A stretch of DNA of 18,430 nt, from contig DASSWW010000017.1 of assembly GCA_035704495.1 (NCBI GenBank), positions 1 through 18,430 on the forward strand, read 5' to 3'. Under the pieces are notes generated by a model that saw nothing but the letters and a program-made list of their open reading frames with translations, was not told the origin of the DNA and did no database searches. Source of the stretch: UBA6022 sp035704495. Lineage in GTDB: Bacteria > Patescibacteriota > Saccharimonadia > Saccharimonadales > Saccharimonadaceae. Below, piece by piece: positions 1-5,867 of the stretch. Each line of letters starts with the position of its first letter. Positions within the stretch are counted from its first letter, which is position 1. A program made the position numbers and the translations under genes.

Positions 1-1283
1 AGATTCGCACTTTATCGGCAACAGCAGTCACTGGGGCGTCAATCAAACCAAACGAAACGGTCTATGCCAAACCAACAGAAATAAAAGTAGCGTTTGATAA
101 AAAATTAGTTCAAGCGGATGCCGACATTTATAAAATTAACGGTGATAAACGCAACAAGCTTGCATCGTCAGTCGAGCTGACCAAAAAAGGTTTTATTTTA
201 AAATTACCCAAACACCTGCCACGTTCGGCTAGTTATGAACTGGTGACGAACGAGATCGAAGCAGTCGACGGCAGTAGCGTCGTCAAGCCGTATAAACTAC
301 CATTTAAAACATCTGGTGGACCAAAGGTAACTGGTGTCAATGTTGGGTCAATCGGCGTTGCGGCAGGCGCTACAATAGTCATTAGTTTCGATCAGGTGTT
401 ATCTAAAGAACAAGATATACGTAAATTCGTTGCCTTGGGTGGCGGAGCAAGTCTGATCGGCAAACAGGGTAACCAGCTGCTAGTATCGGTGAATAATGTG
501 CCAAAGTGTGGTGATTTTACTATTACTTTGACTAAGGATATACAGAGTAGCTACGGCATTGCTGGCCATTCTAGCTGGAGTTATTCGGGGCGGACTGTTT
601 GTCATACGATTGGCACCATTGGGACGTCCGCACAGGGTAGGGCAATCACCGCCTATTACTTTGGCGATGGTGCAACGACGGTGCTGTACACCGGTGCGAT
701 TCATGGTGACGAGGTGAGTACAAAGTATTTAATGGATCGTTGGATCCAAGAATTAGAAGAAAAAGCGCGCGATATTCCTGATCATATATCGGTTGTCGTT
801 GTTCCTATCGTCAATCCGGACGGTTTTGCTCTAGGCAGCCGAACTAATGTGCGTAATGTAGATTTGAATCGTAATTTTGCAACTGGTGACTGGCAAAAAG
901 ATATTACGACAGTAAATAACCAGCCTTTTAAAGGCGGTGGTGGCAAAACGGCCATGTCCGAGCCCGAAACAAAAGCGCTTGCCGCACTTGCGCAGCGGCT
1001 ACAGCCAAAAGTTATTCTGTCATACCATAGTATTGGTGGTATGGTGGCGGCCAACCAGGCAGGCAATTCCAGTGCACTTGCCTCGACCTATGCGCGGCTT
1101 TCTGGCTATCGTAATATCACAGGACAGTCGAGTACTACGTTCGAGTACGCTATCAGCGGTACTGCTGATGACTGGTATGCAGAAGTACTTGGTGTTCCGA
1201 GCATACTGGTCGAATTGGGGAGCCATAGCTATCATCAATTCGAGCGCAATCAATCAGCTATGTGGGTAATGATTAATTCATAA
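1..1283 (+). CDS. Secreted M14-family zinc carboxypeptidase with Ig-like domains, 5' partial
   Basis: The reading frame is open from base 3, so the gene begins before the window; 426 residues are visible. Residues are numbered here from the internal GTG at 243. Zinc ligands are H154 and E157 in the HGDE motif and H262 in LSYHS. NVDLNRNF (205-212) holds the substrate-binding Asn-Arg pair, and E324 in LVELGSH is the catalytic glutamate. Together these define a complete M14 peptidase, of the type that trims peptides, including cell-wall stem peptides (MpaA-like). The preceding roughly 200 visible residues look like two Ig-like/Big_5 domains; VTGVNVG...ATIVISFDQVLS (about 29-54) is typical of the second. 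C90 and C120 could form a disulfide. Secretion is inferred, because the N-terminus is missing. Substrate is unknown. It is followed by a second exported metallopeptidase. Confidence 0.9.
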   Translation, partial: IRTLSATAVTGASIKPNETVYAKPTEIKVAFDKKLVQADADIYKINGDKRNKLASSVELTKKGFILKLPKHLPRSASYELVTNEIEAVDGSSVVKPYKLPFKTSGGPKVTGVNVGSIGVAAGATIVISFDQVLSKEQDIRKFVALGGGASLIGKQGNQLLVSVNNVPKCGDFTITLTKDIQSSYGIAGHSSWSYSGRTVCHTIGTIGTSAQGRAITAYYFGDGATTVLYTGAIHGDEVSTKYLMDRWIQELEEKARDIPDHISVVVVPIVNPDGFALGSRTNVRNVDLNRNFATGDWQKDITTVNNQPFKGGGGKTAMSEPETKALAALAQRLQPKVILSYHSIGGMVAANQAGNSSALASTYARLSGYRNITGQSSTTFEYAISGTADDWYAEVLGVPSILVELGSHSYHQFERNQSAMWVMINS

Positions 1284-1312
1284 GCATGTCCTATTTGTGT
1301 AGCTGTGTAGTA

Positions 1313-1318
1313 TATAAT
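1313..1318 (+). promoter_or_regulatory. Predicted -10 box of the DUF3152 gene
   Basis: A consensus TATAAT lies nine bases before the ATG at 1328, so transcription would begin about three bases before the start codon. No good -35 is seen. A direct repeat TGTGTAG (1296-1302 and 1304-1310) stands just upstream. GGGG at 1320-1323 is the only SD-like stretch and would lie at or before the expected transcript start. Confidence 0.5.
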
Positions 1319-1327
1319 AGGGGTAAT

Positions 1328-2074
1328 ATGGGTGTGAGAAAAGTAATAGCATACACAGTAGTCGGCATTGGATTTGTGATGTTGAGTCTGGCGGTGCCGA
1401 GTGGTGCAGCGCCAACGACATCATCGGACACTGACTTAGGTGCGCAGATTAAAAAATTACACCGTACGCCAGCGGTCATCACCACGATAAAAGCACCAAA
1501 ATTAAGTGAACCAGCTTGGTTGAAAGCTCAAAATGCCGCCGAGCAGGCGGCATTAGGGCGGGCGCAGCAATCAACGGGCAGCCAAGTAGTAACTTATGAC
1601 GTGATGACTAGGGGAACAGTGACTGCAAATCTGGCCGAATTTCGGACACTCGCGAACGCGACATTAAATGACAGTCGCGGGTGGGCGCAAATGGGCATTT
1701 CGTTTAAAGAAGTAGCCAGTGGTGGGATGTTTACATTAGTGCTAAGCGAGGCTAGTCAGGTGCCGAGCTTTTCGTCGGGCTGTGGGGCCGAGTATAGCTG
1801 TCGTGTAGGGCGTTACGTGATTATTAACCAAGATCGCTGGCAAGGCGCCACGCCATCGTGGAACAATGCCGGCGGCTCACTACGAGGTTATCGCCATATG
1901 GTCGTCAATCACGAGACGGGTCATTGGCTGGGGCATGGGCACGCCACGGAGTGCGGGACACAGGGGCTCGCCAAGGTTATGCAGCAACAATCAATTAACT
2001 TACATGGCTGTGCTTTTAACCCTTGGCCAGTGGCAAGTGAGCTGTATTCGCCGCAGCTAGGAATCACGCTCTAA
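1328..2074 (+). CDS. Secreted DUF3152-family metzincin-like metallopeptidase
   Basis: I chose the ATG at 1328 over an upstream in-frame ATG at 1286. It puts a standard signal peptide at the N-terminus (basic start, hydrophobic core to about residue 24, cleavage near the AVPSGAA stretch at about residue 28). The 248-residue product carries HETGHWLGHGH at 195-205, an exact HExxHxxGxxH metzincin zinc site (H195, H199, H205, catalytic E196). Then come KVMQQQ (M218, the likely Met-turn) and HGCAFNPWP. This order of motifs is characteristic of DUF3152 proteins known from Actinobacteria. Cysteines C152, C158, C209 and C228 may form disulfides outside the cell. It probably acts as an extracytoplasmic protease; no substrate is known for the family. 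The stop overlaps the next start (TAATG). Confidence 0.82.
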   Translation: MGVRKVIAYTVVGIGFVMLSLAVPSGAAPTTSSDTDLGAQIKKLHRTPAVITTIKAPKLSEPAWLKAQNAAEQAALGRAQQSTGSQVVTYDVMTRGTVTANLAEFRTLANATLNDSRGWAQMGISFKEVASGGMFTLVLSEASQVPSFSSGCGAEYSCRVGRYVIINQDRWQGATPSWNNAGGSLRGYRHMVVNHETGHWLGHGHATECGTQGLAKVMQQQSINLHGCAFNPWPVASELYSPQLGITL

Positions 2075-2865
2075 TGAAACTGCCGCATCGTTTCTTAGCT
2101 GGCGTAACGCGCCCAAGTAAAAAGGCGACCATTATAATCATTGTTGCTATTATACTTGTCACGATAGCCGGATACAGCCTATGGAGTCGACAGGTCTGGG
2201 CGCAGTATCAGCCGTCGTATATGCAGTGGCACCAAGATATTCAGACGAGTGTCGATAAAGCTGTTACATTACCTACGACAACCGAAAAAGAGCGTAGCGC
2301 AGTCACTGCTCGTTTCACTGACATTGTGCGACACATCAAAGATACTCAGCAAACGACTTGTTGGGTGCCCTCGGGAGTCGAATGGCAAACGAATAGTATC
2401 GATTCGCTGGCAGATATGCAAACTGATTGTCAGGCAATGGTGAGCGATATGAACGAATTTAAGGCACAGTTGCAAAAAATAACTACGTATTTACACAATG
2501 ATCAGGCGCTTGCAAAAATTTTGGCTGCTATTCCGCAGCCCGACGAGTTGGCAGATGACAAGTGGTCAGCGCAGGCGGGGGCATGGGAGAAAGCAATCCA
2601 ATCCGCCAAAGATTTATCAGTCGGTGACGCCTTTCAGCCGACTAAAACACTTGCTGTTAAGCAGATGACCACCGTTAAAAACGCCTGGAAGGATGTTATT
2701 GCTGCTCATAAAGCCAAGGATAAGAAGCAATATTTAGCCGCTCAAGCGGCACTTGCGACGGCGTATGACGAGCTTCATAAAGTGACAACAACCAGCAAAA
2801 AGACAGTGACTAGTTTGCTTGTGGCATTGCAGAAAATATTTGCGGCTACATTTGATGACGACTAA
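2074..2865 (+). CDS. Membrane-anchored helical protein of unknown function
   Basis: The product has 263 residues. A basic N-terminus is followed by one transmembrane helix at about 18-37 (TIIIIVAIILVTIAGYSLW), then a mostly alpha-helical, charged region with no recognisable motif. C96 and C119 could pair outside the cell. The C-terminus is acidic (DDD). The start codon shares a base with the stop of the DUF3152 gene, and TAGGAA at 2058-2063 is the only SD-like sequence, so translation is probably coupled. The context suggests an envelope role next to two secreted peptidases, perhaps as a partner or chaperone; that is a guess. I do not recognise the family. Confidence 0.75.
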   Translation: MKLPHRFLAGVTRPSKKATIIIIVAIILVTIAGYSLWSRQVWAQYQPSYMQWHQDIQTSVDKAVTLPTTTEKERSAVTARFTDIVRHIKDTQQTTCWVPSGVEWQTNSIDSLADMQTDCQAMVSDMNEFKAQLQKITTYLHNDQALAKILAAIPQPDELADDKWSAQAGAWEKAIQSAKDLSVGDAFQPTKTLAVKQMTTVKNAWKDVIAAHKAKDKKQYLAAQAALATAYDELHKVTTTSKKTVTSLLVALQKIFAATFDDD

Positions 2866-2903
2866 TAAAATTTATTGACAAATCTAACTTTTATTAGTTT
2901 AAT
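2861..2903 (+). promoter_or_regulatory. Promoter of the DUF1232 gene inside an inverted repeat
   Basis: The -35 TTGACA (2875-2880) is exact and is separated by 17 bp from the -10 TTTAAT (2898-2903), giving a start of transcription near 2910. A perfect 10-bp inverted repeat, ACTAATAAAA (2861-2870) and TTTTATTAGT (2889-2898), encloses the -35 and touches the first base of the -10. It could be an operator or a weak terminator for the upstream gene; it also contains that gene's stop codon. Confidence 0.7.
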
Positions 2904-2908
2904 AGTAA

Positions 2909-2922
2909 TGTAGATTGTAGTT
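2909..2922 (+). repeat. Left arm of a 14-nt inverted pair, in the 5' leader
   Basis: TGTAGATTGTAGTT is the exact reverse complement of 3460-3473. It lies at the expected transcript start of the DUF1232 gene. A short direct repeat TTGTAGT (2915-2921, 2922-2928) overlaps it. Confidence 0.85.
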
Positions 2923-2952
2923 TGTAGTTTCTATTCACGTTAGGTGAGAAAA

Positions 2953-3381
2953 ATGAGTGCAAGTCCGCAGTTCACAAAGCAGAAAAAGGTGCAAGCCACG
3001 CGTCAAGAGGTTCTTGAAGAATATGCCAAACGAGCATTGGGTCAAGATTCTCCTATATGGATGAAGCTTCGGGACAAGTTTTGGTTATTTCTGATTCCAC
3101 TTGGTGCAGGCTATGGTTTGTGGCCAGCCGATTTTATTCCTGACAGTCCACTTGTGGTCAGTTTTATCGACGATTTTATTGTGTCACAGCTACCTTTGGT
3201 GGCGTTGGGGCTTACCAATAAAATTAAACAACGTTGGATACGAAAAAAATTGGCAAAGGCGCAACACGTTGAGCGGTATACGGAACATACAGGCGAGGAG
3301 CCAGAGCTGTACGCACAGCAACCTCTACCGTCGCCACCTCAACCACCACAAACCCCAGACCAGATCCAGATATGGGTGTGA
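2953..3381 (+). CDS. Small membrane protein with DUF1232 (YkvA-like) domain
   Basis: The start is ATG 2953, served by AGGTGA at 2942-2947; an in-frame GTG at 2944 lies inside that SD and is less likely. The 142-residue product has a basic N-terminal helix, then GYGLWPADFIPDSPLVVSF and IDDFIV. This matches the conserved PxDxIPDxxPxxxxxDD signature of DUF1232, a small domain with paired hydrophobic segments. The segments FWLFLIPLGAGYGLW and PLVVSFIDDFIVSQLPLVALGL are likely membrane-inserted. A basic linker (KIKQRWIRKKLAK) and a Pro/Gln-rich tail follow. The molecular function of DUF1232 proteins is not established. The gene is monocistronic, with its own promoter and a structured 3' region. 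Confidence 0.75.
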   Translation: MSASPQFTKQKKVQATRQEVLEEYAKRALGQDSPIWMKLRDKFWLFLIPLGAGYGLWPADFIPDSPLVVSFIDDFIVSQLPLVALGLTNKIKQRWIRKKLAKAQHVERYTEHTGEEPELYAQQPLPSPPQPPQTPDQIQIWV

Positions 3382-3417
3382 GTACAAGGTACAGGTAGCG
3401 TTCTGCTGATACGCATC

Positions 3418-3451
3418 GGAGAGAGGGAGTTATACAATACTCCCTCTCTCC
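3418..3451 (+). terminator. Strong hairpin after the DUF1232 gene, no U-tract
   Basis: GGAGAGAGGGAGT (3418-3430) pairs perfectly with ACTCCCTCTCTCC (3439-3451) around an 8-base loop. Only TTT, five bases further on, follows, so it may be a processing or stability hairpin rather than a complete intrinsic terminator. Confidence 0.65.
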
Positions 3452-3459
3452 ACGCCTTT

Positions 3460-3473
3460 AACTACAATCTACA
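3460..3473 (+). repeat. Right arm of the 14-nt inverted pair, in the 3' UTR
   Basis: AACTACAATCTACA is perfectly complementary to 2909-2922. It sits between the first 3' hairpin and the terminator at 3496. Confidence 0.85.
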
Positions 3474-3495
3474 CAATCCTTGAACCAATAATGAA

Positions 3496-3531
3496 AAAAC
3501 GACCCATCTCGCAGATAGGGTCGTTTTGTTT
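3496..3531 (+). terminator. Rho-independent terminator
   Basis: AAAACGACCC (3496-3505) pairs with GGGTCGTTTT (3518-3527). ATCT/AGAT extends the stem past one bulged A, with loop CGC. A T-rich tail (TTTTGTTTG) follows. The A-run on the other side would also allow termination from the minus strand. Confidence 0.8.
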
Positions 3532-3635
3532 GGAATGAATCTAAATTTGGATTCAAACAGGTGCTTATTTATAATATAGCACCAGTCGGATATATGCAAC
3601 ATTATATATACAATAAAAATATGCTTATGTACATA
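3532..3635. other. AT-rich intergenic DNA with palindromes
   Basis: This is the middle of a 354-bp gap between genes (3382-3735). It holds a 20-bp near-perfect palindrome, TGAATCTAAATTTGGATTCA (3536-3555, one mismatch), then a 6-bp hairpin GGTGCT/AGCACC (3560-3565 and 3578-3583, loop 12). After these comes an AT-rich tract that could serve as an UP element for the promoter at 3636. I see no protein-coding gene. A small RNA is possible but not shown. Confidence 0.55.
3626..3635. promoter_or_regulatory. Candidate operator palindrome upstream of the KGG promoter
   Basis: TATGTACATA is a perfect 10-bp palindrome abutting the -35 box. Its TATGT half-site recurs in the palindrome at 3674-3688, about five helical turns away. 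Confidence 0.45.
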
Positions 3636-3664
3636 TTGACAAAAAGGCTATGCTATGCTAATAT
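3636..3664 (+). promoter_or_regulatory. Strong sigma-70-type promoter of the KGG gene
   Basis: TTGACA (3636-3641), a 17-bp spacer, then TAATAT (3659-3664) preceded by TGC, an extended -10. Transcription should start near 3671. This is the best promoter in the window, which suggests high expression of the small protein. Confidence 0.85.
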
Positions 3665-3673
3665 AAAAACATA

Positions 3674-3688
3674 CACATAGCATATGTG
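3674..3688. promoter_or_regulatory. Palindrome at the transcript start: operator or leader hairpin
   Basis: CACATAGCATATGTG has perfect 6-bp arms around GCA. It lies at about +4 to +18 of the KGG transcript, so it could act as DNA (repressor site) or as RNA (5' stability hairpin). Confidence 0.5.
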
Positions 3689-3697
3689 AGGTAATAA

Positions 3698-3714
3698 CCG
3701 AGGTGGAGACCCCG
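3698..3714 (+). promoter_or_regulatory. Leader hairpin with GGAG loop
   Basis: CCG-A-GGT / ACC-CGG forms a 6-bp stem with one bulged A and a GGAG tetraloop. It stands just before the true SD AGGAGA (3721-3726). The loop resembles an SD, so it may attract or compete for 30S subunits. Confidence 0.35.
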
Positions 3715-3735
3715 GATAAGAGGAGAATTAATTCC

Positions 3736-3942
3736 ATGGCAGGAACAAAAGCTGGTGGCCAAAAAGCGGCTGCAAAGAATTTAGCAAAAGATCCAAACTT
3801 CTACGCGAAGATTGGTGCACGTGGTGGCCAAAACGGTCACACTGGTGGTTTTGCTGCTAACCCTGATCTAGCACGTATTGCTGGTGCAAAGGGTGGCCGT
3901 ATTTCACGCCGCAAAAAAGTCGTTACTGACGTAGCTGCATAG
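3736..3942 (+). CDS. Small KGG-motif (stress-induced YciG-like) protein
   Basis: The start is ATG 3736 with AGGAGA at 3721-3726, nine bases upstream; an in-frame GTG at 3703 lies inside a leader hairpin and is rejected. The 68-residue product is basic and Gly/Ala-rich. It contains ARGGQNGHTGGFAANPDLAR and AGAKGGRISRRKK, the KGG signature also found in bacterial stress-induced YciG-like proteins. Close relatives are common in Saccharibacteria. There is no membrane segment and no cysteine. The family's mechanism is not established; the basic tail would allow nucleic-acid binding. Its strong promoter, structured leader and 20-bp terminator indicate an abundant, independently transcribed mRNA. 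Confidence 0.88.
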   Translation: MAGTKAGGQKAAAKNLAKDPNFYAKIGARGGQNGHTGGFAANPDLARIAGAKGGRISRRKKVVTDVAA

Positions 3943-3951
3943 TTATCGTCC

Positions 3952-3998
3952 CTAACACTAAAAATACCCGGTATTATCCCGGGTATTTTTAGTGTTAG
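3952..3998. terminator. Bidirectional terminator with 20-bp perfect stem
   Basis: The arm 3952-3971 pairs without mismatch with 3979-3998 around loop TATTATC. The internal ATTTTTAG / CTAAAAAT stretch gives U-runs in either direction. It separates the convergent KGG and metallopeptidase genes, and it contains the stop codon (3995-3997) of the minus-strand gene. Confidence 0.9.
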
Positions 3999-4465
3999 AT
4001 GGTATAGCGGCGTAGTGCACAGACTCGCGCATCGTTGACGCGCCACTGGGTGTTGCAGGCTAGGCATTTGTACTGGTTCTTTTTTACTTGTACGCCAGTT
4101 GCCTGGCAGTGTGGACATGTACTACGGGAGTGAATCCAATCACGGTAGCTATCGAGTGAATCTTGGATCGTGGCATCGGCAATTACGACGCCATAGCGGC
4201 TACCAAGCGATGTGCTGGCATGTTCCCAGGCATCCCGTTCCATTTCGACCAGCTCGATATCCTTTGTGTACTGGGTATGGTCAAGGATAGCGTGTGATAA
4301 TTCATGCAACAGCGCGGCTTGATTATTAGATGTAGCATCGTAAAAAACAGTGGTATCGTTTGGCGACCAACGAAAGCCGTCGCTGCTTGTAAAAGCAAAA
4401 TGAGGGAAATCCTTTTGTAGTTTAGTCGCGAGTGATGTAGTCGAGGGCATAATAATAACATCCAT
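3995..4465 (-). CDS. HExxH metallopeptidase-like protein with C-terminal zinc ribbon
   Basis: The 156-residue product carries LLHELSHAILDH (52-63) with zinc-type ligands H54 and H58 and catalytic E55. ELVEMERDAWEHA follows (71-83), resembling the second-glutamate helix of ImmA/IrrE-type gluzincins. A C-terminal zinc ribbon is formed by C117-C120 and C134-C137. The ribbon also recalls SprT-like proteases, but the E-rich helix favours ImmA/IrrE. No signal peptide is seen, so it is probably cytoplasmic. ImmA-type proteins cleave repressors or act as stress-linked proteases; the target here is unknown. The start (ATG 4465) lies 44 bases inside the ROK gene, so translation is probably coupled; a second ATG at 4450 is possible. 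No SD is evident. Its stop lies within the terminator stem. Confidence 0.75.
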   Translation of the reverse strand: MDVIIMPSTTSLATKLQKDFPHFAFTSSDGFRWSPNDTTVFYDATSNNQAALLHELSHAILDHTQYTKDIELVEMERDAWEHASTSLGSRYGVVIADATIQDSLDSYRDWIHSRSTCPHCQATGVQVKKNQYKCLACNTQWRVNDARVCALRRYTI

Positions 4466-5237
4466 AAATCACTGCTTCTTCGGGGTGTTTCGCTTGAATG
4501 AAACGCGGGCAGGCAATATGCGGAGGTAGCTTTTCACGCAAGATTGCCTCGAGCTGGTCGCTATATTGGTTAAAATACGTTCCTATACTGCCACCAATGA
4601 TAACCACATCTGGTTGAATAATCGGAACAGCTGCCAAAAAGCCGCGGCTGATTCGATCGGCGATTTGCTGCCAGGTGCGCTGGTTGGTGATGTCGCGAGC
4701 ATATTTACCGTAGGTTTGATAGATTGCCTTGCCGCTGGCAAAACTCTCCCATTCGCGCACCACCCCGTCAAACTCGACAAGTGCGCGTCCACCTTCGCTA
4801 TAGCGCAACCCTGGATTAATGTGCCCTTCGGTAATAATACCCGTTCCAATACCTGTACTAATGGTGACATACAGGGAAGAAAACGGCATCGGATCAAGGA
4901 TTCTGGTTTCGGCCAGACCGGCTAAATTCGCGTCATTCTCGATAAAAACAGGTGTTGCACCCAGTACGCCAGCAAGGGCATTTTGGGCATCAAAATTTTT
5001 CCAGTGGAGGTTATTACACCACAGCGCAACGCCGTCTTTGATGATGCCTGGTAGCGCGACTACCAATGCTTCGACAGGGGCGTTGCTGTAGTTTTTCTGG
5101 AGGGTTTCACGCAGCAGGGTGACATACTCGTCTTGATTTGGAGGCGTCGGAAACTTAATCGTTTTGCCGATTTTGCCATTTTGTTCAAAGCTGGCGATTA
5201 ACGTCTTTGTCCCACCAGTATCCACCGTGACTAACAT
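4422..5237 (-). CDS. ROK-family sugar kinase-like protein lacking the zinc motif
   Basis: The 271-residue product starts with VTVDTGGTKT (3-12), the phosphate-1 loop of the ASKHA fold. ALPGII (61-66), IENDAN (99-104, with D102 as the expected catalytic base) and STGIGTGII (127-135) follow, in the ROK order. ROK proteins phosphorylate hexoses or act as sugar-responsive repressors; no DNA-binding N-terminus is present, so a kinase is likely. Oddly, the ROK zinc signature (CxCGxxGCxE) is missing: GLRYSEGG...EWESFASGKAI (143-171) has no cysteine there. Substrate cannot be read from sequence. It is first in a two-gene minus-strand operon, and its 3' end overlaps the metallopeptidase gene by 44 bp. 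The start has no SD and fits leaderless translation. Confidence 0.85.
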   Translation of the reverse strand: MLVTVDTGGTKTLIASFEQNGKIGKTIKFPTPPNQDEYVTLLRETLQKNYSNAPVEALVVALPGIIKDGVALWCNNLHWKNFDAQNALAGVLGATPVFIENDANLAGLAETRILDPMPFSSLYVTISTGIGTGIITEGHINPGLRYSEGGRALVEFDGVVREWESFASGKAIYQTYGKYARDITNQRTWQQIADRISRGFLAAVPIIQPDVVIIGGSIGTYFNQYSDQLEAILREKLPPHIACPRFIQAKHPEEAVIYGCYYYALDYITRD

Positions 5238-5243
5238 ATTAGT

Positions 5244-5252
5244 AGTGTAGCA
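5244..5252 (-). promoter_or_regulatory. Extended -10 of the ROK operon, predicted leaderless
   Basis: Read on the minus strand, TGC-TACACT (5252 to 5244) ends six bases before the ATG (5237). The transcript would start on or next to the A of the start codon. No clear -35 is visible; the TG motif may replace it. Confidence 0.5.
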
Positions 5253-5288
5253 TAAACGCGGGTAGTTGTGCTCGGGGGTGAAAAAGGG

Positions 5289-5294
5289 TATAGT
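5289..5294 (+). promoter_or_regulatory. Predicted -10 box of the LPETG gene
   Basis: TATAGT lies 27 bases before the ATG, with AGAGGT (5311-5316) as SD. This is a conventional leader, unlike the divergent ROK gene. No strong -35 is seen. Confidence 0.45.
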
Positions 5295-5321
5295 AGAGTT
5301 AAAGTAAATGAGAGGTAAGCT

Positions 5322-5867
5322 ATGGCGCGATCAAATCAAGGTGGATCGGTACTCAGTTTTATAATTGTTGGCAGCGTGCTGACAGCGCTTTTAGTTGGTA
5401 GCGCTTATTTTGTGCAGCAACGTTCGGCGCAATCAGTCGTTGACCAGACGCCAGTTGCCACTGAACCAGCAGATCAGTCCGGTGACGAAGCAAATCAGCC
5501 AGATGAAATAGCGTCTGATACCAAACAAAAAGAGGAGCCTGCGCCAACACCGCAAAAAGACACTAGCGAACCAGCAAAAGACAAAGCTGAACAGCCAGCG
5601 CCGCAAAAAGAGGATACAAAGAAAACAGAGAAGCCAGCTGCATCACAAGATGAAGTTGCAAAAGCGCCTGAAAAGCCAGCCGCCACCCCACAGCCCACAA
5701 CAAATGAAATCCCTACCACTGCACGGCCCGATGTTAATCCAACAGAGACAGCAAAACTGCCAGAAACGGGTCCAGCTGAAACAATCGTTTCCTTCTTGGG
5801 TGCAGGATTGTTGGTGGGTGCCACAATCGCTTATATTCGTTCACGACTACTCTACGCCTCTCTTTGA
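5322..5867 (+). CDS. LPETG surface protein, putative sortase substrate
   Basis: The 181-residue product has a hydrophobic N-terminal segment (about 10-30) serving as signal or anchor. A long Pro/Glu/Lys/Ala/Thr-rich low-complexity stretch (about 40-145) follows, typical of wall-spanning regions. Then come LPETG (146-150), a C-terminal transmembrane segment (about 152-171) and a short tail with two Arg. This is the layout of a sortase-anchored cell-wall protein, although both ends are hydrophobic and signal cleavage is not certain. There is no folded domain, so it may be a stalk or spacer. SD AGAGGT precedes ATG 5322. The stop codon is part of the -35 box of the rpsA promoter. No sortase gene is in this window. 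Confidence 0.75.
   Translation: MARSNQGGSVLSFIIVGSVLTALLVGSAYFVQQRSAQSVVDQTPVATEPADQSGDEANQPDEIASDTKQKEEPAPTPQKDTSEPAKDKAEQPAPQKEDTKKTEKPAASQDEVAKAPEKPAATPQPTTNEIPTTARPDVNPTETAKLPETGPAETIVSFLGAGLLVGATIAYIRSRLLYASL

Noticed and set aside
243..245. GTG as the start of the M14 peptidase
   Set aside because: The frame is open and protein-like all the way to base 3, encoding part of an Ig-like domain.
937..1269. Overlapping ORFs inside the M14 gene on both strands
   Set aside because: They are shadows; only the M14 frame shows family motifs. Similar shadows over priA, infB, recJ and the large membrane gene were dropped for the same reason.
1286..1288. Upstream ATG for the DUF3152 gene
   Set aside because: It would add 14 residues before a normal signal peptide, and it lies upstream of the predicted -10 box.
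2944..2946. GTG start for the DUF1232 gene
   Set aside because: It overlaps the SD AGGTGA that serves the ATG at 2953.
2909..3473. Small transposon-like element with 14-bp terminal inverted repeats
   Set aside because: The flanking bases show no target-site duplication and the enclosed gene is not a transposase; pairing of the mRNA ends or chance explains it better.
3491..3538. 15-codon ORF (ATG 3491) between DUF1232 and KGG genes
   Set aside because: No SD, and it runs through the terminator hairpin.
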